Assembly: GCA_002338715.1 (NCBI GenBank)
Contig: DDIR01000140.1
Location: 1 to 42,073 of the forward strand
Direction: 5' to 3'
Origin: Phycisphaerales bacterium UBA1845
Lineage (GTDB): Bacteria > Planctomycetota > Phycisphaerae > UBA1845
Length of the DNA: 42,073 nucleotides
Positions 32,039 to 38,345 of the stretch are shown here, one piece after another. The notes beneath the pieces are model-generated. The model did not search any database. It was not told the DNA's origin and worked only from the letters and a program-made list of their open reading frames with translations. The position numbers were made by a program, and so were the translations under genes. How positions within the stretch are numbered: position 1 is the first letter of the stretch; each line of letters begins with the position of its first letter.

Positions 32039-33292
32039 CTAGCGCTTTTGGGCCAGCGATTGGATCTTCGGGAGAATGTGCTCTTGTCGGATCATGCGCT
32101 TTTCGTGTTCGGGGTTGGTTTGTCTCGTAAATTTTTCGTTCGATGAATCGAAGAGCGATGCGTACGCGAAGACGGCGAAGTTCTGTACCGAGTTGTAGGC
32201 GACGTCGATCTGGGCGACGGCGATTTCGGCGCCGTGTTTGGTTTCGAGTTGCTCGCGAATGCCCAAGCCGGGGACGACCTTCGCGTCGCTCTTACTCATG
32301 ATCCAGGGGCTGAAGCGCTGGGCGAACTTCGGCACGCTGTCGGTGTAGTTCATGAGGTAGACGTGGTCGATGATTCCATCGTCCATCCAACGCAGTCCGT
32401 CCTGAAAGTGGGTGAGGCCACGGGTGGGCACGGAACCGACGGCGGCTGTTAGCAGCGCATTCGGGCGCGTGTCCTTGAGCATCTTGTGAACGTCGGCAAC
32501 GAGCTGGTTGACCTGATTGGTGCGCCAGTTTTTCCAGGCGGCGGGATTCTGATCAGGATCCTGCTTGGTGGCTCGGCGGAAGAGTTCGACCGTTCGCGGG
32601 TCGCGTGGATAGTCGGGGATCTTTTCGCCGGCAACGACGGGTTCGTTGGGGAAGCGGATGTAGTCCATGTGCAAGCCGTCGACGTTGTAGCGGGCGACGA
32701 GGTCGTGGAAGACGGCGACGATGTATTCGCGGACTTCGGGCAGGCAGGGGTTGAGGCTGACATACCAGCCGCGTGACTTTCCGCCGACGGAGTGGTTGAG
32801 CGGTTGGCGGACGCCGTTGCGGTCATACCAGAACCATTCGGGGTGTTTGAAGTAAAGCTGATTGCGGATGCCGGGTTCGTTGGGTCCCTTCCATGCGGGC
32901 ATCACGTTGACCCAGGCCTGGAGCATCATGCCGCGCTTGTGGGCTTCTTCGATCGCGAGGGCGAGCGGGTCGTAACCGGGTGACTCGTAGTCGAACTGTT
33001 CGGCCCACGGTTCGAGTTTGGATGGGTATGAGACGGTGCCATTGCCGCGGACCTGGAAGAGGACGGTGTTGAATCCGCCGCGGGCGCAGTTGTCGATGAT
33101 GCGGCGCACGTCGTCGGCGGTCTTATAGTCGTAGCGCGTGACCCAGATCGCCCGCACGGGGATGTTTTTGGTTGTGGCTTGCGGGGCGGTTTCTTTCTTG
33201 AACATCGAGCAGCCGCTGGTGGTGGTGATCATGGCGGCGGTGACGATGAGCATTGCGAACGTGCGGGTTTGTTTGGATCGACTTTGGGTCAT
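32039..33292 (-). CDS. GHL10-family glycoside-hydrolase-like lipoprotein
   Basis: 417 aa, lipobox TSGC (C28). The glycosyl-hydrolase-like 10 barrel covers about 40-370: RAIWVTRYDYKTADDVRRII, FNTVLFQVRGNGTVSYPS, PGYDPLALAIEEAHKRGM, LQAWVNVMPAWKG, SLNPCLPEVREYIVAVFHDL, NVDGLHMDYIRFPNEP and DDGIIDHVYLMNY. The DYIRFP motif is the family signature with the likely catalytic acid. Related proteins (YngK-like) are extracytoplasmic and poorly characterised. It is the last gene of the group with the symporter and MurQ, so a role in releasing cell-wall-derived sugars is possible (inference). Confidence 0.88.
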   Translation of the reverse strand: MTQSRSKQTRTFAMLIVTAAMITTTSGCSMFKKETAPQATTKNIPVRAIWVTRYDYKTADDVRRIIDNCARGGFNTVLFQVRGNGTVSYPSKLEPWAEQFDYESPGYDPLALAIEEAHKRGMMLQAWVNVMPAWKGPNEPGIRNQLYFKHPEWFWYDRNGVRQPLNHSVGGKSRGWYVSLNPCLPEVREYIVAVFHDLVARYNVDGLHMDYIRFPNEPVVAGEKIPDYPRDPRTVELFRRATKQDPDQNPAAWKNWRTNQVNQLVADVHKMLKDTRPNALLTAAVGSVPTRGLTHFQDGLRWMDDGIIDHVYLMNYTDSVPKFAQRFSPWIMSKSDAKVVPGLGIREQLETKHGAEIAVAQIDVAYNSVQNFAVFAYASLFDSSNEKFTRQTNPEHEKRMIRQEHILPKIQSLAQKR

Positions 33293-33380
33293 GGCGTTGT
33301 CTTTCGCTGGTTGCGTTTGGTTTTGTTGGATGTGTTGCGCTATCCGTCCTTGATTTTTCGGCGCGCGGGGCTGAAAAGGG

Positions 33381-35192
33381 TTAATCGTGTTCGGTTGTCG
33401 CGCCGGTTTTTTTGTGTGCGAGTAAGTATCCCCAGGTGAATGCGACGATGCTTCCGATGGGGGAGTACCACGGCCAAGCCAGGACGGTGAAGACTTCTTC
33501 GCCGTCTTTCATTTCAGAACCAAAGTGGCCATAGAAGCAGACGCAGATCATCATCGCCAGTCCGGCGATCAGTACGATCGTTCGCGGAATGACGGGGAGC
33601 ACCGGGGTGCTAGTTTTGTCGCGCTGCGCGGTGATGGCCAGTCGGATGAACCAGACGACGAGCATGATGCATGCAGCGCCGATGCAGGCTTGTTGGGCCC
33701 GTGGTTGGTGCCAGACGAGTGCGAAGACGGTGAAGACGCTGAGGATCGACGACCAGGCAAACCCGCGGCCATCGACCTTAAGCGGCAGGAATGCGAGGGC
33801 AAAACCGGCGAACAGACCGCCGGTGGCGTAGCTGGCGAGGGCCAGTGCGAGGTCGAGGATGCTTTCGTAGTACTGGTTGACGTAATCGACGACGAAGGTC
33901 ATGAAGCACAGCAGCACGCCCGAGATCAGGATGAATATGCGCGACATGCGAACGGTGCGGGCGTCTTCGGCGTCCTGGTCGAATGCATCACCAGCCGCGG
34001 CTTGCATGGCTTCGACTTTGCGTTTGCGAAGCGGAAGATAGAACGCCGACATGAACGTTTGGCTCAGGGCGGCCATGATGGAGTCGAGGCTGCTGATGGC
34101 GGCAGCGAAGACACCTGCGATGATGAGACCTTTGATGCCGACGGGCATCGCGCTGACGATGAAGATGGCGAAGATGCGGTTGGGTTCGGCGTTGTAGAGT
34201 TCGAGTTGGTCGCCCTGAAGCGGGTGGACCTGGTAGTAGGCAAAGAGGGCAGCGCCAACCATGAGCACGGTGAAGGTGACGAGTTGGCTTGCGGAGCTGG
34301 TGATGATTGCCCAGCGGGCGGCGCGTTCTGACTTACAGCAGAACATGCGTTGTGCGATCATTTGATCGGTGCCATACACGCCGAGGCCGCCCCAGGTGCT
34401 GGCGATGATGCCGGTGAGCAGTGTGTAGTTGACGGTCCAATCGGTTCTGAAATCCCAGAACTGGAATTTGTTGGCTTCCTGCCCGACGCGAATCACTTCT
34501 GACAGTCCGCCATCGAGTTTTGAGCAGATCGTAAAGAATGCGAAGACGGCTCCGACGACGAACACGAGGAACAACATCAGGTCGGTCCAGATGACGGTGG
34601 AGATTCCGCCCATCAACGTCCAGCTGACCGACACCGCGCCGATGAAGATGACGGACCATGCGAGAGCAGATACGTGGGTGTGCGCGGACAGCCAATCGAG
34701 TTGATCTTTCAAGACAATGTTGAGGATGAGTGCGGTGAGGTAGACGCGGGCAGATTGACCCAGGATACCGCCGATGCTGAAGAGCACGGTGCTGGCTGAG
34801 CGGGCGACGTTACCAAGTTGATTGCCCATGTAATCGTATGGGCTGTAGATCTCGCGTTTGTAGTAGGCTGGCACCAACACGTAACCGACGATCAGGCGTG
34901 CGATGACCGTGCCGAATACGCCGAGTTGCAGATAGGTGAAGTTGCCACCAGTGTTGAAGACGACGAACGGTACGCAAATGAAGGTGACGGCGCTGATCTC
35001 GGTGGCGATGATGGAGCCGCTGACGGCGTACCACGGGAGTTTTCGTCCGCCGAGAAAGAAGTCGCGGATGGTGGCTTGCTTGCCGGCGAGGGCGTGTCCG
35101 ATGTAGGTGGTCAGTGCGAAGTAGGCGATGACCACGCCCCAATCCCACATGGAGAAGGTGCCGCCCAAAGATGCGAGGAGTCCGTCGGTCAA
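33381..35192 (-). CDS. Sodium/solute symporter (SSS family)
   Basis: 603 aa with about 13-14 hydrophobic spans. The SSS pattern is clear at the start (DWGVVIAYFALTTYIGHALA, RDFFLGGRKLPWYAVSGS, IATEISAVTFICVPFVVF) and at VIAGVFAAAISSLDSIM, which carries the sodium-site serines. A charged cytoplasmic loop near 400-420 (AAAGDAFDQDAEDARTVRM) is family-typical. The start is a TTG at 35192, nine bases after an AAGGAA that lies in the end of murQ; an ATG 14 codons in is an alternative. Adjacent to murQ with two bases between the frames, it may import MurNAc or another amino sugar. The substrate is inferred from context. Confidence 0.92.
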   Translation of the reverse strand: MTDGLLASLGGTFSMWDWGVVIAYFALTTYIGHALAGKQATIRDFFLGGRKLPWYAVSGSIIATEISAVTFICVPFVVFNTGGNFTYLQLGVFGTVIARLIVGYVLVPAYYKREIYSPYDYMGNQLGNVARSASTVLFSIGGILGQSARVYLTALILNIVLKDQLDWLSAHTHVSALAWSVIFIGAVSVSWTLMGGISTVIWTDLMLFLVFVVGAVFAFFTICSKLDGGLSEVIRVGQEANKFQFWDFRTDWTVNYTLLTGIIASTWGGLGVYGTDQMIAQRMFCCKSERAARWAIITSSASQLVTFTVLMVGAALFAYYQVHPLQGDQLELYNAEPNRIFAIFIVSAMPVGIKGLIIAGVFAAAISSLDSIMAALSQTFMSAFYLPLRKRKVEAMQAAAGDAFDQDAEDARTVRMSRIFILISGVLLCFMTFVVDYVNQYYESILDLALALASYATGGLFAGFALAFLPLKVDGRGFAWSSILSVFTVFALVWHQPRAQQACIGAACIMLVVWFIRLAITAQRDKTSTPVLPVIPRTIVLIAGLAMMICVCFYGHFGSEMKDGEEVFTVLAWPWYSPIGSIVAFTWGYLLAHKKTGATTEHD

Positions 35193-35194
35193 AG

Positions 35195-36106
35195 CTATTC
35201 CTTTGAATCGGAGTCGAGGATCGCGGTCAGTTGCCCATCATGTTCTTTTAGAAGTTGGCGGGCGGTTTCCAGGTCGGTCTGTTTCGCGTGCATGACCAGG
35301 GCGCACTTGACGTGGCCGTCGGCGCGTTCGAGCAATCCGTGCGCGGTTTCGCGATCGAGTCCGGTGATCGTTTGGATTTGTCGCGTGCCGCGATCGACGA
35401 GTTTCTTGTTGGCCTTGGTGTTCACGTCGACCATGAGGTTCCCGTAGACCTTGCCGATGCGGATCATGGCGATGGTCGTGACGATGTTGAGCACCATTTT
35501 GGTGGCCGTACCGGCTTTTAAGCGGGTGCTGCCGGTGACGACTTCCGGTCCGACGAGTACGCGGATGGAGACGTCGGTCGAATCGGAAACGTGTTCGCCG
35601 GTGACGCATCCGAAGAAGATTGTTTTTGCGCCGCGCTCTTTGGCGCGGTTAACGGCTCCGTGGACGTATGGGGTGGTGCCACCGGTGGTGATGCCGAAGA
35701 CGACGTCATTGGGGCCGACGTTTTTTTCATCGACGGCGGCTGCTCCATCTTCCGGGTAGTCTTCCGCGCCTTCGACGGCTTGGGTGAGGGCGGTTTTTCC
35801 GCCGGCGATGATGCCTTGCACCATGTTCGGATCGGACAGGAATGTCGGTGGGCACTCGGACGCGTCAAGCACGCCAAGGCGGCCACTGGTCCCCGCGCCG
35901 ACATAGATGAGGCGTCCACCGGTTTTGAAAGCGGTGACGACGAGTTCGATGGCTTTGCAGATATCCTCGCGTGCGTCGGCGACGGCGCGGGCGATGGTGG
36001 CGTCTTCGCCATTCATGACGTCGAAGGCTTCAGCGATGCTGAGTCGGTCGATGTTCTGCGAACGTGGGTTCTGCGTTTCGGTAAGAAGGTGGCCCCTGTT
36101 TTCCAA
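35195..36106 (-). CDS. murQ: N-acetylmuramic acid 6-phosphate etherase
   Basis: 303 aa. MurQ signatures are complete: LLTETQNPRSQNIDRLS, the SIS domain with YVGAGTSGRLGVLDASECPP (catalytic glutamate in ASECPP), GKTALTQAVEGAEDYPEDG, KAGTATKMVLNIVTTIAMIR and VNTKANKKLVDRGTRQIQ. It cleaves the D-lactyl ether of MurNAc-6-phosphate to give GlcNAc-6-phosphate and lactate in peptidoglycan recycling. The start is a TTG at 36106 with AGAGGG upstream. It heads a leftward group with a symporter and a GHL10 protein. No MurNAc or anhydro-MurNAc kinase is in the window. Confidence 0.97.
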   Translation of the reverse strand: MENRGHLLTETQNPRSQNIDRLSIAEAFDVMNGEDATIARAVADAREDICKAIELVVTAFKTGGRLIYVGAGTSGRLGVLDASECPPTFLSDPNMVQGIIAGGKTALTQAVEGAEDYPEDGAAAVDEKNVGPNDVVFGITTGGTTPYVHGAVNRAKERGAKTIFFGCVTGEHVSDSTDVSIRVLVGPEVVTGSTRLKAGTATKMVLNIVTTIAMIRIGKVYGNLMVDVNTKANKKLVDRGTRQIQTITGLDRETAHGLLERADGHVKCALVMHAKQTDLETARQLLKEHDGQLTAILDSDSKE

Positions 36107-36252
36107 TGATAACCCTCTAAATGATACGGATTTCGGATTTAATTCGCTTTACGTCAAAAAGCAGTTTGGCAGAAGTTGGCGGTGGATGCAATGGGCGAGG
36201 GGCGGATGGGTCGTGGTTCACTTAGCTTTTAGCCGTTCGGATCGTCATGTGC

Positions 36253-36258
36253 TAGAAT
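36253..36258 (+). promoter_or_regulatory. -10 box for a leaderless message
   Basis: TAGAAT ends six bases before the ATG at 36265, so the first transcribed base would be close to the A of the start codon. A -35 box is not convincing. Confidence 0.35.
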
Positions 36259-36264
36259 CAAGGC

Positions 36265-36465
36265 ATGGACGATAGAACAAACAAGCCAAAATCAACGCAG
36301 GACGATCAATCCCAAGATCAGCCTACCAAACAATCCCCACCCGATGGGCGTGGCGATCGCCCAGATGACGAGAACGAATTAGCATGGTGGATCGTTCAAA
36401 AAACTACAGGCGATGGTTCGGAAGTCCCAGAGAATTCAGAAGAAAACAGGCCGCCTCATAGCTGA
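36265..36465 (+). CDS. Small hydrophilic passenger protein (66 aa)
   Basis: Rich in Asp, Gln, Pro, Lys and Asn (MDDRTNKPKSTQDDQSQDQP) with one short ordered segment, ENELAWWIVQKTTGDG. Probably largely disordered. It has no ribosome site but starts right after a -10 box. It lies 40 bp inside the left terminal repeat. No family known to me. Confidence 0.4.
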   Translation: MDDRTNKPKSTQDDQSQDQPTKQSPPDGRGDRPDDENELAWWIVQKTTGDGSEVPENSEENRPPHS

Positions 36466-36497
36466 CAATGACCTGTGATATCTTTCATTAGGCCAAG

Positions 36498-36524
36498 CCC
36501 ATAGTTTTTTGCGTAAATTATGGG
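36498..36524 (+). promoter_or_regulatory. Inverted repeat upstream of the second passenger gene
   Basis: CCCATA (36498-36503) and TATGGG (36519-36524) are separated by 15 AT-rich bases. It lies just before the -35 box at 36532 and could be an operator. Confidence 0.35.
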
Positions 36525-36531
36525 AAAGGCA

Positions 36532-36559
36532 TTGCTCGCCGCCGAGAATCGCCTATCAT
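36532..36559 (+). promoter_or_regulatory. Promoter of the second passenger gene, leaderless type
   Basis: TTGCTC (36532-36537), 16-bp spacer, TATCAT (36554-36559). Seven bases separate the -10 box from the ATG at 36567, so translation would begin at the transcript's first codon. Confidence 0.5.
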
Positions 36560-36566
36560 GTCAGTA

Positions 36567-36974
36567 ATGGGAATTAGCAAGAGCGTAATTTTGGAACTTC
36601 ATCGCGAGATGGCACGGCTCCGGAAGCAGGCCGACCAGATCGACGATTTTCTGCGCACTCTGGCCGAAGAAACACCTATAAAAACAGGTGTAAATGCAGA
36701 AAAGCGCGAACCAACCGCGGACCTGCATAAGTCTAACGGAACCTTCGCCAATAGAGTTCGTAACGCCTTGGACAATATCGGGCGTACTGTCCAGAGTCGA
36801 GAACTTGCTGAATTCATGATTGCAAATGGCGAACCCGCGACGAAGCGTGGACGGCAACTTGCCCAAGTCGTCGCCGTGGAATTGTTTAGAATGTCGAATC
36901 GTTCAGGGAGCGGAGTTCGTAAGGTTTCAAGGGGTAGATACCGCAGTGAAGAAGAAAGGGCCGCCGAGGCCTAG
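36567..36974 (+). CDS. Passenger protein: N-terminal coiled coil plus winged-helix-like C-terminus
   Basis: 135 aa from the ATG at 36567; the ATG at 36558 overlaps the -10 box. Residues 1-35 form a heptad-like helix (LELHREMARLRKQADQIDDF). Residues 60-125 (FANRVRNALDNIGRTVQSRE, LAEFMIANGEPATKRGRQ, then VSRGRYRS) look like a winged helix with a basic tip, similar in pattern to small DNA-binding domains that read NIGRxxxxxELxxxL. It may dimerise and bind DNA. A link to the transposase's activity or target choice is possible but not shown. Confidence 0.6.
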   Translation: MGISKSVILELHREMARLRKQADQIDDFLRTLAEETPIKTGVNAEKREPTADLHKSNGTFANRVRNALDNIGRTVQSRELAEFMIANGEPATKRGRQLAQVVAVELFRMSNRSGSGVRKVSRGRYRSEEERAAEA

Positions 36975-37069
36975 CCGAAGTCCGTGGGCATGCGATTTGG
37001 CGCGTCATCGCTCAATCACATGAGAGGGTCCAAACCCCCGCGGAGCCGGTTCCAACCCGGTGCGGCCCT
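36957..37069 (+). other. tRNA-like segment in the element (T-arm and acceptor-like ends)
   Basis: AGGGCCGC (36957-36964) and GCGGCCCT (37062-37069) are perfect complements, and the 3' side holds a T-arm-like hairpin with GGTTCCAACCC, which fits the minimal GTTCNANNC rule. The middle does not form normal D and anticodon arms, the span is 113 nt, and the 5' arm overlaps the previous gene's end. A tRNA fragment or mimic rather than a working tRNA. The gap to 37163 shows nothing else. Confidence 0.25.
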
Positions 37070-37163
37070 ACATTGTGCAGGATACGCCATCGCCAGCCCA
37101 ATACGCCACTTGGGGTCTGGATGGTGACGTGTCCGCACCTATTTTGTAGCACGAGAAACAGCA

Positions 37164-37346
37164 TCATGCAAGTTGCTTCTTATTCAACCTGCGTTTCGCA
37201 ATCCGAAGCAGCTCTTCCCGTGCCCATGTCGATGTGTTGGCGTCGTTAGACGCCTCATCTAGTAGGCGCAGTTCTTCCTCAGTCAATCGAACCTGCAAAA
37301 AGCGGTTTCTGCGCTGATCTTCTGGTATCGGTGGTCTTCCAGCCAT
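37164..37346 (-). CDS. Ribbon-helix-helix DNA-binding protein (60 aa)
   Basis: The ATG at 37346 gives MAGRPPIPEDQRRNRFLQVR then LTEEELRLLDEASNDANTS, a strand followed by two helices as in CopG/Arc-type repressors and plasmid mobilisation proteins. The AGRPP start is common in such proteins. The C-terminus is basic. Twelve upstream codons are open but overlap its own promoter. A -35/-10 pair lies directly upstream with a leaderless arrangement. Being divergent from the transposase and sharing its control region, it is a good candidate for an autoregulated repressor of transposition (inference). Confidence 0.72.
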   Translation of the reverse strand: MAGRPPIPEDQRRNRFLQVRLTEEELRLLDEASNDANTSTWAREELLRIAKRRLNKKQLA

Positions 37347-37440
37347 CAACAATACTGTAACACACAAAATCGATTCAGGCAATCATTTTGTGTCACACAT
37401 TTATTTTGACCACAGGCTATTTATGTGTTACATTAATTGC
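37347..37440. promoter_or_regulatory. Divergent promoter/operator between the RHH gene and the transposase
   Basis: Rightward: TTGACC (37406-37411), 17 bp, TACATT (37429-37434), six bases, ATG. Leftward: TTGCCT (37382-37377), 17 bp, TACAGT (37359-37354), seven bases, ATG. Both -10 regions lie in the same sequence, TGTGTTACA (37424-37432 and, reversed, 37356-37364). Between them is a 9-bp inverted repeat ACACAAAAT (37362-37370) / ATTTTGTGT (37385-37393). The symmetry suggests that one protein controls both start sites. Confidence 0.65.
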
Positions 37441-38318
37441 ATGAGAAAACTATCTAGCCAAAAACGAGCGATGATTGTTCGATGCTTAATCGACGGCACA
37501 GGCATCAATGCCACTGCTCGCGTTTGCGGTGTGTCCGAACTGACCGTGCTGCTCTTGCTGGCGGACGTTGGCTGCCTTTGCCGCGAGCTGCACGACCTTA
37601 CCGTCCGCATGCTGCAATCAGAACGTGTGGAAGTCGATGAGGTCTGGTCATTTCAGGCTGCAAGGAAAAGAGTCGTTTGGCGGGCAAGTCGGGCGATGGC
37701 GATGTCTGGGTATGGGTTGCGCTGGATTCCGATTCCAAGGTGGTCATCAGCTATTTGGTAGGAGACCGCAGCGCAGGTTGTGCCTACGAATTCATCGGCG
37801 ATCTTGCTGGGCGCGTTGTCAAACGCATTCAGCTAACTAGCGATGGTTACTTCGCTTACCCCAATTCGGTATTAGCATCATTCGGCCATGATGTTGATTA
37901 CGGCGTGCTTATCAAGGTATTCGGCCCAGACGCGAGTGAGAACAGCAATGAACGCCGGTATTCACCGGGTACGTGCAACGGCTCGCGCAAGGTGAAACAG
38001 CTTGGAATGCCCGACCGCCGTTACATCTCCACATCCTACGTCGAGCGTCAAAATGCGAGCCTGCGGCTGTTCAATAAGCGGTTCAGTCGGTTGACTCTGG
38101 CTTTGTCGAAACGCCTCATCAACCATCAGCATGCCGTTTTCCTGCACTATTTTGCACACAACTTCATGCGGAAGTGCCGGACTATCGGAACCACGCCCGC
38201 GATGGCCGCCGGAATCGCCGACAAGGTCTGGACGGCGGACGATCTAATCTCGGCGCTGGAGGACGAAGAGCAGAAGCTGGCCAAAGGGGGGCGAATCAAT
38301 CGCGAGGACCGATCCTAA
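37441..38318 (+). CDS. IS1-superfamily transposase, split by a -1 frameshift near 37653
   Basis: The first frame (37441 to about 37653) gives an N-terminal HTH region (KRAMIVRCLIDGTGINATA, RVCGVSELTVLLLL) and VEVDEVWSF, where the first catalytic Asp lies. The family continues at once in the -1 frame: SGCKEKS, GDGDVWVWVALDSDSKVVIS, LTSDGYFAYPN (second Asp), YISTSYVERQN (Glu) and the C-terminal TPAMAAGIADKVW. Read through the shift, the product is about 292 aa, the normal single-ORF length for these transposases. No classical slippery heptamer is seen at the junction, so a one-base loss is as likely as programmed slippage. The stop overlaps the right terminal repeat. Confidence 0.85.
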
Positions 38319-38345
38319 GTGAACCACGACCGGGCGGATGGGGGG

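Larger units (their letters stand above)
36209..38331. mobile_element. IS1-superfamily insertion element with passenger genes, 2.1 kb
   Basis: Terminal inverted repeats GGTCGTGGTTCACTTAG at 36209-36225 and its exact complement at 38315-38331 bound the element. Both sides carry the same nine bases GGGCGGATG (36200-36208 and 38332-38340), a target duplication of the size IS1-family elements make. Inside are, in order, a 66-aa gene, a 136-aa gene, a tRNA-like segment, a leftward ribbon-helix-helix gene, and a rightward transposase whose stop lies in the right repeat. Simple IS1 elements are 0.7-1.2 kb; longer members with extra genes are known in the ISMhu11-like group. The element separates murQ from the TPR gene, next to the latter's stop codon. 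A perfect duplication suggests a recent insertion. Confidence 0.88.

Noticed and set aside
33525..34331. 268-aa plus-strand ORF
   Set aside because: Antisense of the symporter gene; Asp/Glu/Gly-rich as expected for the reverse of membrane segments.
36957..37069. Functional tRNA gene
   Set aside because: Acceptor and T-arm-like parts exist, but D and anticodon arms cannot be drawn and the length is wrong.
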